Shown: positions 41,153 to 50,684 of the stretch, piece after piece
How positions within the stretch are numbered: the first letter of the stretch is position 1
Layout: each line of letters starts with the position of its first letter
Source: Terriglobia bacterium
GTDB lineage: Bacteria; Acidobacteriota; Terriglobia; Bryobacterales; Bryobacteraceae
Assembly (NCBI GenBank): GCA_020073305.1
Contig: JAIQFK010000003.1
Coordinates: 1-64,000, forward strand
Length of the DNA: 64,000 nt
Reading direction: 5' to 3'
Made by a program: the position numbers and the translations under genes
The notes under the pieces: generated by a model
Seen by the model: the letters and a program-made list of their open reading frames with translations, nothing else
Told to the model about the DNA's origin: nothing
Databases searched by the model: none

Positions 41153-43402
41153 TCATGCGCCAGCGTTCGCCGGCAGTTTTTCGGAAGCCGGATGCAGGCC
41201 GCTGTCGAGCTTGCCGAGGCGAGCAGTGAACCAGAAGGTGCTTCCCTTGCCCGGTCTGCTTTCCACCCAGATTCGTCCACCCATGAGTTCCACCAGGTGG
41301 GCCGAAATGGCCAAGCCGAGCCCGGTCCCGCCATATTTCCTGGTTGTGGATCCATCGGCCTGACGAAAGGCTTCGAAAATGATCTTTTGTTTGTCCTCCG
41401 GAATACCCGGTCCCGTATCGCGGACGGCAAATTTTGCGCAGATGGTGGCTGCATCCTCCGAGTCGACCGCAGCCTCGACCATCACGGCGCCGCGTTCCGT
41501 AAACTTGACCGCATTGCCAACCAGATTCAACAGCACTTGGCGAAGCCTTACGGGATCCGCGGCGACCGTGCGGAACAGATCGGGTGTGACGGTGTACCGG
41601 AGATCAATGCCCTTCTGGGTGGCCGCGTTGCGAAGCAGATGCGTGGAGTCTTTGACGATGTCTACGAGAGCAACCGAGGCAGGATTCAGTTCCATCCGTC
41701 CCGCCTCAATTTTCGAAAGATCCAGAATGTCATTGAGCAGAGTCAGCAGAGATTCCGCGGAGGCGGTTACGTCCGCCAGATATTCCTGCTGTTCGTCCCG
41801 GGACGTGGCATCCATCGCCAATGCGGTCATCCCGATGATGGCATTCATGGGGGTGCGCACCTCATGGCTCATATTTGCCAGGAATTCGCTCTTGAGTTGA
41901 GTGGCCTCCTGGGTTGACTTTAGCGCAGCCGCGAGCTCTTCATTCTTGCGCCGCAGTTCAGCGGTCTGAGAACGCACGCGACGGCGCAGCACGAGCACCC
42001 AAGCCGAGGTCAGGAAGGCAATCAGCGCCACTAAACCAAGAATCGACAAGGCTCTGCCCCGGGTCCACCAGGATGGGTTTTGCAGCACGACCACATCCGC
42101 GGGCGAGCGCAGGCGGATCTTGAAGGACTGCGGCACCCCAACCCCGTCCTTTTCCATCACCAGGATGCCGGTAACTCGAATTCGGCTGTCTTCGAGCAGA
42201 GCCTGTTTCACCTCGGCGGACTTCCACTGCCCGATGGCGCTGAAGGAGGCGCCGCCCTGCTTCATAATCAGCACTTCTTCGCTTGGCAGTACGACGCGAG
42301 CCGTCAGTTGGCCTTCCGCGGTAACCAGAGCGGCATCGTGGCTGTCGTCGTCCAGCGCTTTATCGGGTTGAACGGGGTTGGGAGGCGGCACAGACGCGGC
42401 ACCCGTCCGGCGGTAAATGGCATCTTTCAGGATCGGCCGGTAATCCACGAAACCGGCGAACCCCACTACTTCTACGCGGTCACCGGGGACGAGCGGCGCC
42501 GTTTGGTTGGTCTCCACGTAGGTGCTGCCGGTTTGATCCGCGATATAAAGGTCTCTGCCCTGAAACCGCGCGGTCACGACGCCCGACACTTTCACCCGGT
42601 GCGTGGGCCGTCCGGTAAAGGCGAATCTTTGCAGAGCCTCGATGGGGCGAGCGGCGGCGGCGAACGGGTCGGGCGGGCCGGATTCGATCGTCTTGATTTC
42701 CTGGATCGAGGGAACGTAGAGCATCACCCCAACCAGCTGGTTCTTGGCGGTGAATATGGCGCCGCAGGCCCCATGGATCCGAACGTAGGAGTCCACCAGA
42801 CCGGCGGGGACTGTGGGCTGGCCAAGGACGCGAACCACCACACGGCCTCCGGGCACCTCCAAGTTCAATCGGAGACAGCAATCGTTTGGGGGTACCTCGG
42901 CCGACCGCACCAGGCCTTCCACTTCCACCCACCGCGCATCCACGGTGGTCGAAGCCATTTCTTCGAAAGTCACCCGCTTCGCGGGGGGCAGGGGCGCCTG
43001 GCCAATCACGGTCCAGCGTGGTTTGTCGATATCGGGAGCAAAATCGGTCTGGGCGGTGACTCCCCAGAGGTCGATCAACTGTCCTGGCACCGCCTTTGGA
43101 AGGCCCGGGGACCATGGCACCCAGCCGCTTCCGGTCGAATCCTGGACGAACATCTCCGGGATGGGGTTGCCTTCGAAGTAAGTAACCACCACCTTCAGAT
43201 GGACGGGGTAACCTCGGATGGCCTCACTGCGCGTGAGTCTGCGAACCTGGGCCGCTTCCGTCAGAACCGGCAAACCGGGGCGAGGAGAATTAGGAACAGG
43301 TTGCGCAAAAACGAGAGAGACGCCGATCAGACAGCAGAAGGCGATGGCCGGAACGCGTCTCTCCATCCTGACGGCAAGCTCGATCGAATCATCTGATTGC
43401 AT
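41153..43402 (-). CDS. Membrane sensor histidine kinase with long OB-fold-like extracytoplasmic part
   Basis: The 749-residue protein starts at 43402 or at an ATG 12 codons on (MERRVPAIAFCCLIGVSLVF, a signal peptide or helix). Residues 40-430 are extracytoplasmic with three similar beta-rich segments (HLKVVVTYFEGNPIPEMFVQ, VKVSGVVTARFQGRDLYIAD, VTAEGQLTARVVLPSEEVLI), which look like OB-fold units. A membrane helix (ALSILGLVALIAFLTSAWVL) is followed by HisKA with MSHEVRTPMNAIIGMTALAM near residue 510 and a HATPase domain (NLVGNAVKFTERG, DTGPGIPEDKQ, GGTGLGLAIS). No response regulator is adjacent, so it is an orphan kinase. Confidence 0.88.
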   Translation of the reverse strand: MQSDDSIELAVRMERRVPAIAFCCLIGVSLVFAQPVPNSPRPGLPVLTEAAQVRRLTRSEAIRGYPVHLKVVVTYFEGNPIPEMFVQDSTGSGWVPWSPGLPKAVPGQLIDLWGVTAQTDFAPDIDKPRWTVIGQAPLPPAKRVTFEEMASTTVDARWVEVEGLVRSAEVPPNDCCLRLNLEVPGGRVVVRVLGQPTVPAGLVDSYVRIHGACGAIFTAKNQLVGVMLYVPSIQEIKTIESGPPDPFAAAARPIEALQRFAFTGRPTHRVKVSGVVTARFQGRDLYIADQTGSTYVETNQTAPLVPGDRVEVVGFAGFVDYRPILKDAIYRRTGAASVPPPNPVQPDKALDDDSHDAALVTAEGQLTARVVLPSEEVLIMKQGGASFSAIGQWKSAEVKQALLEDSRIRVTGILVMEKDGVGVPQSFKIRLRSPADVVVLQNPSWWTRGRALSILGLVALIAFLTSAWVLVLRRRVRSQTAELRRKNEELAAALKSTQEATQLKSEFLANMSHEVRTPMNAIIGMTALAMDATSRDEQQEYLADVTASAESLLTLLNDILDLSKIEAGRMELNPASVALVDIVKDSTHLLRNAATQKGIDLRYTVTPDLFRTVAADPVRLRQVLLNLVGNAVKFTERGAVMVEAAVDSEDAATICAKFAVRDTGPGIPEDKQKIIFEAFRQADGSTTRKYGGTGLGLAISAHLVELMGGRIWVESRPGKGSTFWFTARLGKLDSGLHPASEKLPANAGA

Positions 43403-43585
43403 GGAAGGTGCCGCTCAGGCACTCATCAGTGGGCAGGCCAAGCCGTGGAATGCAACACGCGCGTGGCCTTACTCTATATAGTCTGATCGCTGCCACGCAC
43501 CGCAGGCAATATATAAACGGATAATTCGGGAGGCCTAACCAAGGTTAACCGAACCACTTCGGACCGGCTCACACCGGGTGCCCGC

Positions 43586-44467
43586 TCAGAAGAAGAGGTG
43601 CTTGGTGGCATCCACCAGCGCGTGGAGCGTCATCGAAGCAGTGGCGCTCGATGCCCGCTGGAATACCTTGCCGTACGCGAACCCGGCGATGGTTGCCATG
43701 ATCATGTATCGCCAGTTGGGCAAAGGCTGCGGCCCGTTGTTGAGGTGCGCGCATCCGAACAGGACAGAGGCAACGACGAGGACCGCAGTAGTAGTTCCGA
43801 ACCTCTGCATGAGCCAGTTCTGGATCAGCGAGCGGAACAGAATCTCTTCCGGTAGCGCGGTGGCAAAAAAAATGATGGTGAAGGTCTTGGCGGCTCCCTG
43901 CGCGGAGAGACTTCCTGGAACGTGAAACGCCGGAGTGAACGTGAGCGCGAGGCCCAGCAGGACGAGGATAGGCGCGACCAATACGAATGCGATCACGGGG
44001 TCCAGCACATCCATGAACCGGTGCGGCAGGTTGTACTTCATCCCCTTCATTCCGCGAAATCCGAGAAACAAGACCAGCGCCAGAGTTAGAGCGACACCAT
44101 ACGCCACCGTGTGTAGGAGTCCCTGCGCGTGCCGGGGAATCCATGCGCCCCCCAGATTCAGCTCAATGGGCAGCCAGAGCATCAGGATTACGATGAGGTC
44201 GAGCCATGTTGCCGCGCCGGCATCCGCGCCCTGCAGAAAAATGCAGACCGTCGGAACCAGCGTGTACGCGACAATCAGCAGCGTGAGTGGCAGCCCCAGG
44301 GCACCCAGCCGCGCCGCGATCAGGCAAAATGCCGCCGCGAGCAACGCCGGAAGGGCGAACAGCAGCGTCGGACGGCTGCGCAGCTTTTTCTTTAGCTCCG
44401 AGGGGACGGCAGGCAACAAAAACGCCAGAATCACAGCGAGGAACAGGGCGGGAACCAACGTCCGCAC
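43586..44467 (-). CDS. CPBP family intramembrane metalloprotease (CAAX-type)
   Basis: The 293-residue membrane protein has about eight hydrophobic segments. The diagnostic motifs are ALPEEILFRSLIQNWLMQRF (EExxxR), VLFGCAHLNNGPQPLPNW (His and Asn) and SMTLHALVDATKHLFF. CPBP proteins cleave substrates within the membrane or act in prenyl-protein or bacteriocin-related processes; the substrate is unknown. It ends the gene cluster accB-accC-CPBP on the minus strand, with 12 bases between accC and this gene. Confidence 0.85.
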   Translation of the reverse strand: MRTLVPALFLAVILAFLLPAVPSELKKKLRSRPTLLFALPALLAAAFCLIAARLGALGLPLTLLIVAYTLVPTVCIFLQGADAGAATWLDLIVILMLWLPIELNLGGAWIPRHAQGLLHTVAYGVALTLALVLFLGFRGMKGMKYNLPHRFMDVLDPVIAFVLVAPILVLLGLALTFTPAFHVPGSLSAQGAAKTFTIIFFATALPEEILFRSLIQNWLMQRFGTTTAVLVVASVLFGCAHLNNGPQPLPNWRYMIMATIAGFAYGKVFQRASSATASMTLHALVDATKHLFF

Positions 44468-44479
44468 GTGGTGACTCTT

Positions 44480-45859
44480 TCAACCCGTGTGATGAGCCGG
44501 CTTCTCCCGCGGGAGGAACCGCTGGATGAAGTTGGTGTCAAGTTTTCCGGCCCGGAAATCGGCATCAGCCAGAATCCGCTTGTGGAGCGGGATGGACGTG
44601 TGAATGCCCTCGACGATGAACATGTCGAGCGCGCGCCGCATGCGGTCGGCCGCTTCGGTCCGGTCGTGACCGCGGACGATGAGTTTGGCCACCAGGGAAT
44701 CGTAGTACGGCGGAATCACGTAATCGGTGTAAGCCGCGGTGTCCACACGCACGCCGATGCCGCCAGGCAGGTTTAAGGCGGTAATCCGGCCCGGCGAGGG
44801 CGCGAAGGTCTCGGGATTTTCGGCGTTAATGCGGCACTCGATGGCGTGGCCCTGGAATCGGACCGGCCCTCCAAGAACGGCGGACAGGGTTTCACCTGCG
44901 GCGATCAGGATCTGGCTCTTCACCAGGTCGATCCCGGTCACCATCTCGGTCACCGGATGTTCCACCTGAATGCGCGCGTTCACTTCGATGAAATACAGGT
45001 TGCCGGATTCGTCCATCAAGAACTCAATGGTCCCGGCATTCGTATATCCGATGGCTTGCATGGCTTCGCGCAGCTTTTCAGAGATGCGGCACCGCGCTTC
45101 AGGCCGGAGCGCGGTTGAGGGCGATTCTTCGAGCAGCTTCTGGTGGCGCCGCTGGATGCTGCATTCGCGCTCACCCAGGATCTCGACGTTGCCGTGCTCA
45201 TCCGCCAGCACCTGAAATTCGATATGGCGCGGCCCGCGGATGAACTTCTCGATGTACACGTCGTCGCAACCGAATGCCGCGCCGGCCTCCAGTTGAGCTT
45301 GCACGAGCTGGCCGGGCAGCTCAGCCGCGGCGTTCACGATGCGCATCCCGCGGCCGCCACCGCCCGCGGAGGCTTTGACGATGATCGGATAGCCGATGGC
45401 GTCGGCCGTGGCGAGGGCCTCCTCTTCGGTTTTGATGACGCCATCCGAACCCGGCAGGATGGGAACGCCCGCTTCCTGCATCATGGCCCGCGCGCGTTCT
45501 TTTACGCCCGTGAGCTGCATCACCGCCGGACGCGGCCCGATGAATTTGAGGTCCGATGCTTCGCACACCTCGGCGAAGCGGGCATTCTCGCTCAAAAATC
45601 CGTAGCCGGGATGGATGGCCTCGGCGTTGGTAATTTCAGCAGCGCTGATGATCGACGGAATATCGAGATAACTGCGCGCGCTCTTTGCGGGTCCGATGCA
45701 GATGGCTTCGTCGGCAAAACGGACGGGGAGGCTGTAGCGGTCGGCCTCGGAGTAGACCGCGACGGTCGGGATTCCGAGGTCCTTGCACGCGCAGATGACC
45801 CGCAGCGCGATCTCTCCCCGGTTGGCGATCAGGATCTTCTTAAAGGGGGCGGATGGCAA
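44480..45859 (-). CDS. accC: Acetyl-CoA carboxylase biotin carboxylase subunit
   Basis: The 459-residue protein has [20 protein letters not shown], the glycine-rich ATP loop [34 protein letters not shown] and [20 protein letters not shown], as in AccC. It carboxylates biotin on AccB using ATP and bicarbonate, the first step of fatty-acid synthesis. Length is normal with a short tail ([12 protein letters not shown]). Its start overlaps accB by 20 bases. Confidence 0.95.
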   Translation of the reverse strand: MPSAPFKKILIANRGEIALRVICACKDLGIPTVAVYSEADRYSLPVRFADEAICIGPAKSARSYLDIPSIISAAEITNAEAIHPGYGFLSENARFAEVCEASDLKFIGPRPAVMQLTGVKERARAMMQEAGVPILPGSDGVIKTEEEALATADAIGYPIIVKASAGGGGRGMRIVNAAAELPGQLVQAQLEAGAAFGCDDVYIEKFIRGPRHIEFQVLADEHGNVEILGERECSIQRRHQKLLEESPSTALRPEARCRISEKLREAMQAIGYTNAGTIEFLMDESGNLYFIEVNARIQVEHPVTEMVTGIDLVKSQILIAAGETLSAVLGGPVRFQGHAIECRINAENPETFAPSPGRITALNLPGGIGVRVDTAAYTDYVIPPYYDSLVAKLIVRGHDRTEAADRMRRALDMFIVEGIHTSIPLHKRILADADFRAGKLDTNFIQRFLPREKPAHHTG

Positions 45860-46292
45860 ACAAGGCCTCTCCGTATTCGACGGGTTGAGCGTTAGGCACC
45901 AGCTTGCTCTCGACGACGCCCGCGATCTCGGCCTCGATCTCGTTCATCAATTTCATGGATTCGATGATGCAGAGCACCTTGCCGGGCTGAACGGTCTCTC
46001 CGACCCGCACGAAGGGCTGGGATCCGGGAGAGGCACTTTCGTAAAAGGTACCAACGATTGGCGATTTCACCATGACGAGTTCTCGTCCGGAAATCTCGCT
46101 CGCCTTCGGCTTCCCGAGCGGACCGCTGGCGGGTTTCGTGGCCGGCTGCTGGTTTGGCACCGAAATATCATGAGCTTCCTCGCTGAAGGCACGCCGGATC
46201 CGAACCCGGTTCTCGCCGCGCTGCACTTCCAGCTCAGCCACACCGGTATCGGAAACCAGTTGGATCAGCTCACGAATTTCCTCGATTGTCAC
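45840..46292 (-). CDS. accB: Acetyl-CoA carboxylase biotin carboxyl carrier protein
   Basis: The product has 150 residues from a GTG at 46292 ([20 protein letters not shown]), the normal AccB start; the frame to 46361 has no match. A Pro/Ala/Lys linker (about 55-75) leads to the biotinyl domain [20 protein letters not shown] with the biotin lysine in [14 protein letters not shown]. It carries carboxybiotin between AccC and the transferase; accA and accD are not in the window. Confidence 0.95.
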   Translation of the reverse strand: MTIEEIRELIQLVSDTGVAELEVQRGENRVRIRRAFSEEAHDISVPNQQPATKPASGPLGKPKASEISGRELVMVKSPIVGTFYESASPGSQPFVRVGETVQPGKVLCIIESMKLMNEIEAEIAGVVESKLVPNAQPVEYGEALFAIRPL

Positions 46293-46406
46293 AATCGAAT
46301 AGCTTATCAGTTTTCGGTGCGCGGGCCATTCTGAGCCTCTCCGGCGAAAGTAGAGTGGCATAGGGCTGGGGGGAACGACTCCCCGACCGTGGCGTGATGA
46401 ATGATA

Positions 46407-46658
46407 TTAGCCGATGAGCTTGAGGCGCTTCAGGTCCTCCTCCGTCCAGCGCGCCTGCGACCCAATGATGGATTTTAGGGTCTTGATCGTGAACGTGTCG
46501 CCACCGCCATGCGGTGCCACCGTCACGCGCCGGCCATCCGAATGCCGATACCGCCGATGAGATCCGGTCTGGCGTACAAAATAAAAACCGTCGCGCGCGA
46601 GAGCGGCGATGGGTTCTCGTGCAGTGAGCGACCGGAGGCCACGATACTCGATGGCCAT
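46407..46658 (-). CDS. hicA: HicA-family toxin (mRNA interferase)
   Basis: The 83-residue protein has REPIAALARDGFYFVRQTGS followed by HRRYRHSDGRRVTVAPHGGG and TFTIKTLKSIIGS, matching the HicA dsRBD-like fold; the His after GS is the catalytic residue of the family. It cleaves mRNA when unopposed. It starts three bases after hicB. The N-terminal YRGLRSLTAREP extension is longer than in the smallest members. Confidence 0.85.
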   Translation of the reverse strand: MAIEYRGLRSLTAREPIAALARDGFYFVRQTGSHRRYRHSDGRRVTVAPHGGGDTFTIKTLKSIIGSQARWTEEDLKRLKLIG

Positions 46659-46661
46659 GCT

Positions 46662-46934
46662 CTACACTGTGACCGCGATGCGGGGTTGCTCCTGGGAAAT
46701 CTCCTCGACCTCGACGGAACCCTCCGGACCTTCGGGTAACGGCTTGCCGTCCTCGATGAATTCCTGGACGATCATATGGACGACTTCATTGATGTTCTTG
46801 AGTGCCTCGTCCCTGGTGCGCCCTGACGCCGCCGCCCCGATGCTCTCAAGGGCCGGGCAGCAGGCATGCCACGCCGGATTGCCCTGAGCATCTTCGTCCG
46901 GTTCCACGATGACTTTGAAGGTGTAGGTCTTCAT
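46662..46934 (-). CDS. hicB: HicB-family antitoxin
   Basis: The 90-residue protein has KVIVEPDEDAQGNPAWHACC, PALESIGAAASGRTRDEALK and NINEVVHMIVQEFIEDGKPL, the partially degraded RNase-H fold of HicB. It lacks a C-terminal DNA-binding domain, so autorepression must occur otherwise or be absent. Gene order hicB-hicA is the reverse of the enteric operon but common elsewhere. Confidence 0.85.
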   Translation of the reverse strand: MKTYTFKVIVEPDEDAQGNPAWHACCPALESIGAAASGRTRDEALKNINEVVHMIVQEFIEDGKPLPEGPEGSVEVEEISQEQPRIAVTV

Positions 46935-47075
46935 GGTAGGTAATACGGATGGAATGTGATGTCGCTTTCAGTGTAGGGGTCTCAGGGGTTTTCGTCAAAC
47001 GTTGAGAACATCTCCCGGCTCATACCCCGCAAAAGCTTCCGCAACCCGGTAACACGCGGCGACGGGGGCCGTGCG

Positions 47076-48158
47076 TTACAAAATTCGGAGTTCTTTCGAA
47101 GTTGGCGTCAACACCTCGCAGCCGTTGTCGGTCACGGCCACGGTATCCTCAATTCGGATACCGCCAAAGCCTTCCAGGTAGACGCCCGGTTCGATGGTGA
47201 TGGTCATGCCGCTCAGAAGGGGTGTTTTCTCCTTCTTGCCGATGCGCGGAGGCTCGTGAATCTCGAGTCCGAGGCCGTGGCCGGTCGAATGCACAAACTC
47301 CCGGGCGAGGCCGTGACCCGCCAGAACGCGCCGCGCTGCGCGGTCCACGGCTTGCGCACGGACTCCGCCGTGAACGGCATCAATCGCCGCCAGTTGCGCC
47401 TCGAGGACTGCATGGTAAGCGCGCTTTACCCGCGTACCCGGTCTGCCGAGGAATAGCATCCGGGTCATATCGCTGGCATAGCCATCCAGCATCGCGCCCA
47501 TATCCACCAGAACCAAGGCGCCGCCGCGCAGAGTGGCGGAGGTCGGACGAGCGTGCGGCAAGGCGGTACGCGCCCCCGCCGCGACGATGGTCTCAAAGGC
47601 AGGGCCTTCCGCGCCCTGGCGGCGCATGCGGTAGTCCAGTTCGGCTGCCAGTTCAGACTCGCGCATGCCCGGGCGGATGTGTTTCGCCGTCTGCTCGTAG
47701 GCTTGCGAATTCAACTCGACGGATCGCCGGATGGCGGAGATTTCCTGGTGCGACTTCACGGCGCGCTGGCGCTCGATCCAACCCACGACCGGCTCGAGCG
47801 AGCTGCGCATCGGCAGGGCATCCTTAAGCGTTTGGTGGGCTTCGACGGTCATGTGGCTCTTCTCGAATCCGATCCGCCGGCTCTTGATGCGGCGCAGGTA
47901 TTGAGCTACGTGTGGCAACATCGGCCCCGACACGACGCGGACGGAGCAGTCGACCTCCTGAGCAGCCTGGATGCGGTATCGAGGATCGGTGAAAAACATC
48001 GTGCGATCCGGCAGCAGGACCGCCAGGCCATTGCTCCCGGTGTATCCGGTCAGATATCGTACGTTGGGCCCTGACGAAACCACCAACGCGTCCAGATCGT
48101 GTTCCACCAACTGACGCCCGAGCACGCGGCGGCGAGCGGCGCACTCGTTAGCGCCCAC
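47076..48158 (-). CDS. Xaa-Pro aminopeptidase/prolidase family (M24) peptidase
   Basis: The product has 360 residues from GTG 48158, preceded by AGGA and overlapping the upstream lipoprotein gene by 11 bases. The N-domain (NVRYLTGYTGSNGLAVLLPD) is creatinase-like. The M24 metal ligands are visible: LVDMGAMLDGYASDMTRMLF (two Asp), HSTGHGLGLEIHEPPRIG (His), TIEPGVYLEG (Glu) and GGIRIEDTV (Glu). It removes or cleaves next to proline in short peptides in the cytoplasm. Downstream of a kinase and a lipoprotein, likely the same operon. Confidence 0.92.
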   Translation of the reverse strand: MGANECAARRRVLGRQLVEHDLDALVVSSGPNVRYLTGYTGSNGLAVLLPDRTMFFTDPRYRIQAAQEVDCSVRVVSGPMLPHVAQYLRRIKSRRIGFEKSHMTVEAHQTLKDALPMRSSLEPVVGWIERQRAVKSHQEISAIRRSVELNSQAYEQTAKHIRPGMRESELAAELDYRMRRQGAEGPAFETIVAAGARTALPHARPTSATLRGGALVLVDMGAMLDGYASDMTRMLFLGRPGTRVKRAYHAVLEAQLAAIDAVHGGVRAQAVDRAARRVLAGHGLAREFVHSTGHGLGLEIHEPPRIGKKEKTPLLSGMTITIEPGVYLEGFGGIRIEDTVAVTDNGCEVLTPTSKELRIL

Positions 48159-48774
48159 GAAGGACTTCCTGGGCGAGGAGGACGGCACGGTCTGCCAGGG
48201 CGCTGGCCTGCTGAATTTCACCATGGTCCATGGCCTCGCGCGACAGCTTCTGGAACGAACGGATTCTTTCGACGGAGCCTTTCTCCGCTTCTGAAAGGCG
48301 GAGGGCGGTGATACGGCCCAGCATCTGGTCGACGTCCTTTAACCGGCTGGCGATATCCTCATTCAAACGGCGGCGCTCCACATCCGACAACACGGGCCCG
48401 ATAGGAGGATGTTGCTGTTCGGTTGAAGCGGGCGCTTCCGCCGTCTCCGGCACTTCGGGTTTACCCGGCGGAGATGCAGCCGCTGGTTGTGGCGCCTGAC
48501 GCTTGGTGCGGTGCGCTGGATTTGGGCGGGACGGTTCGGCAGGAGGGCTCGGCGGTGTGGCCAGCGCCTCCGGGTCGATGGGCTGCGGAGTGGGCAAGCG
48601 TACTTGGGTCTGTGGAATCGAAAGCGGCTCGCTGGACGCAGGTTCAGGAGGTGGCTCCGCCTTCGCGCTGGCGGGTTGCGGTGGCGGCACCGTATTGGCG
48701 CGAGGTGGCTTCGTCTCACATGCCGACAGCAGGAGAGCCAAAACACCAAGGGTCGTTTGGAAAATCGGGCGCAT
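48148..48774 (-). CDS. Proline-rich lipoprotein
   Basis: The 208-residue protein from ATG 48774 has a lipoprotein signal (RPIFQTTLGVLALLLSACET, lipobox LSAC). Residues 20-120 are Pro/Ala/Glu-rich and disordered; residues 125-208 form a helical domain (VERRRLNEDIASRLKDVDQM, RSFQKLSREAMDHGEIQQAS, ALADRAVLLAQEVLRGR). It may be a small envelope-associated protein spanning the periplasm by its Pro-rich stretch. It follows a histidine kinase by seven bases. The longer frame to 49050 is antisense overlap with the kinase and is not used. Confidence 0.7.
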   Translation of the reverse strand: MRPIFQTTLGVLALLLSACETKPPRANTVPPPQPASAKAEPPPEPASSEPLSIPQTQVRLPTPQPIDPEALATPPSPPAEPSRPNPAHRTKRQAPQPAAASPPGKPEVPETAEAPASTEQQHPPIGPVLSDVERRRLNEDIASRLKDVDQMLGRITALRLSEAEKGSVERIRSFQKLSREAMDHGEIQQASALADRAVLLAQEVLRGR

Positions 48775-48781
48775 GTCGGTT

Positions 48782-50632
48782 TCAGTTCGAAGAAGATATG
48801 GCTGTGGGGACGCGGATGATGAAGGTCGTGCCTTTCCCCGGCTCGGTTTTGAACTCGATTGTACCATCGTGCAATTGGACGAAGCGGAAGGCCATGGCGA
48901 GCCCGATTCCGGAACCTTTTGGTTTGGTGGTGAAGTAAAGGCCGAAAATCTTTTTCTGCGCCCCCGGGGGAATGCCGCAACCCGTGTCGCTGATGCGGAT
49001 CTCGGCGTCATCCCCGCGCAACGAGGATTGGAACCGCAACTGACCGCCATCCGGCATGGCCTCGATGGCGTTCATGACCACATTCAGAATGGCCTGCTTC
49101 AGCAGATCGACGTCAACCGCAATGGACGCCCCGTCGGCTTTCTGCTCCACGGTGACCTCAATCTTGGCCGTCTCCGCCAGCGGACGGGCAAACTCGGCGA
49201 TTTCGTTGACAAACGATTCCAGCGGAACATCCACGGGATGCAGTTCCACGGGACGGGTGAAATCCAGAAACGTTTTCACCACGCGGTCCAGGCGGACGAT
49301 TTCGCTCCCGATAATGTCCATTTGCGGTTTGAGGTCGCTGTCGCCCGCCGCCAGCTTCATGCGTGCCAGCTCGACGTGCATGAGGATGGCATTCAGCGGG
49401 TTCTTCACCTCATGAGCCACGCCGCCGGTGATGCGACTGATGGCAGAGACGCGGTCGGCGATCTGGAGCTGCCGGCCGATCTGGCGAGTGGCTTCGGGGT
49501 CACGCAGCCGCACCAGGATTCCAGCGCCGGCGCCGGTTACCGTGGAGGTTTGCAGCGCTTCCAGCACGTCCACCGAGAGCAGTGCGACGGCCAAGCCAGA
49601 ACTGCCGTTGCCGCCGGCGTCGAGGGGCACCCGCCGGTTGCGGATGGAGAGCCCGGTCTGCGCGGCTTGTTGCAGCAGCAACCCGAGCGGCGTGCTGGGC
49701 GGAAAAATATCGACCAGCGGCCGGCCGATCAGCTCCGAGCGTTCGCGGCCCAGGAATTTTTCTACGGCGCCGGCCGCCACCACCAGCCGCCGGTCGCGGC
49801 CGAATACCAGAATGGCGTCCTCCAGGTCGTCGAGCAGCCGTTCGAAGTTGCCGCGGAGATCGGAGAAATCGTATTTCGCTCCGCGCAATTGCTGGCCGAG
49901 CAGACTGACCTTGGAGGCTACCACCTCGAATTCGTCGGTTCGCGACTTGGCCGCCGGCAGGATTTCCGGACTCTGGAATTCACCGCTCATCATTAGATCC
50001 AGCATACGGCCCAGTTTTCCGATCGGCCGGAACGCAATCGCCGAAAACAGAAATGCCGCCACCATCGCACCCCCGAACAGCAAGGCCGAAAGTTCGGCGT
50101 GCGACTTAATGGTGGGAATCATTTCTTTCTGAATCGGATCCAGCCAGACCACGACGTGCACATAAATCTGCGGCTTGTTGGCGACTCCCAGTCCCTCAGA
50201 CAGTTGAAACCTGGCGGATGATTTGTTCATCAACACGCGCGTCTTTTCGATCAGGCCACCATTCACCAGGTGCTCGAAATCGGGATAGGTCGGGAACTTC
50301 GTGCCCACCTGGCCGGGATCGCTGTCGCTGAGGATGATGCCCTGGGGATCGCAAACCGCGATTTCGAACAGGGCTTTGGTGGCGGCCATGAGGTTGAGCA
50401 GCTCCCGCGAGAGTTCCGGATCTCGCAGAGCGTCCCGAACCGCTAACGTTCGATCCCGGTTGGCCTTACTTTGGACCAGATTGGTGGCTTGAACTTTATA
50501 GAGCTTCGCCCGGTCCAGAGTGTAATCGAACTGATGCTTGACCTCTTGCACCAGATCGACAACGGTTACAACGCCCACAATGAGGCCCATTACCAGGACC
50601 GACCACAACGTGAGCTGTACGCGCAGACTCAT
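48782..50632 (-). CDS. Sensor histidine kinase, NtrB/AtoS-like with extracytoplasmic sensor
   Basis: The 616-residue protein has two membrane helices (LTLWSVLVMGLIVGVVTVVD and ALLFGGAMVAAFLFSAIAFR), about 155 residues between them outside the membrane (FEIAVCDPQGIILSDSDPGQ), a HAMP-like linker, a PAS domain (FERLLDDLEDAILVFGRDRR), HisKA with GGVAHEVKNPLNAILMHVEL near residue 395 and HATPase (NVVMNAIEAMPDGG, DTGCGIPPGAQ, GSGIGLAMAF). This is the NtrB/AtoS-type of kinase; its regulator is not adjacent. It heads an operon with the Pro-rich lipoprotein and the M24 peptidase. Confidence 0.9.
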   Translation of the reverse strand: MSLRVQLTLWSVLVMGLIVGVVTVVDLVQEVKHQFDYTLDRAKLYKVQATNLVQSKANRDRTLAVRDALRDPELSRELLNLMAATKALFEIAVCDPQGIILSDSDPGQVGTKFPTYPDFEHLVNGGLIEKTRVLMNKSSARFQLSEGLGVANKPQIYVHVVVWLDPIQKEMIPTIKSHAELSALLFGGAMVAAFLFSAIAFRPIGKLGRMLDLMMSGEFQSPEILPAAKSRTDEFEVVASKVSLLGQQLRGAKYDFSDLRGNFERLLDDLEDAILVFGRDRRLVVAAGAVEKFLGRERSELIGRPLVDIFPPSTPLGLLLQQAAQTGLSIRNRRVPLDAGGNGSSGLAVALLSVDVLEALQTSTVTGAGAGILVRLRDPEATRQIGRQLQIADRVSAISRITGGVAHEVKNPLNAILMHVELARMKLAAGDSDLKPQMDIIGSEIVRLDRVVKTFLDFTRPVELHPVDVPLESFVNEIAEFARPLAETAKIEVTVEQKADGASIAVDVDLLKQAILNVVMNAIEAMPDGGQLRFQSSLRGDDAEIRISDTGCGIPPGAQKKIFGLYFTTKPKGSGIGLAMAFRFVQLHDGTIEFKTEPGKGTTFIIRVPTAISSSN

Positions 50633-50684
50633 AAGTGCGATTCAACGGCGTGCGGCCGGGCGGCAGGCGTCCGAGACTCCAGGC

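Noticed and set aside
42080-43396. 438-codon plus-strand frame over the histidine kinase
   Set aside because: Antisense to the extracytoplasmic region of a clear kinase gene; composition typical of GC-rich shadow frames, no family match.
48503-49996. 497-codon plus-strand frame
   Set aside because: Antisense to the lipoprotein and histidine kinase genes, both of which have recognisable domains.
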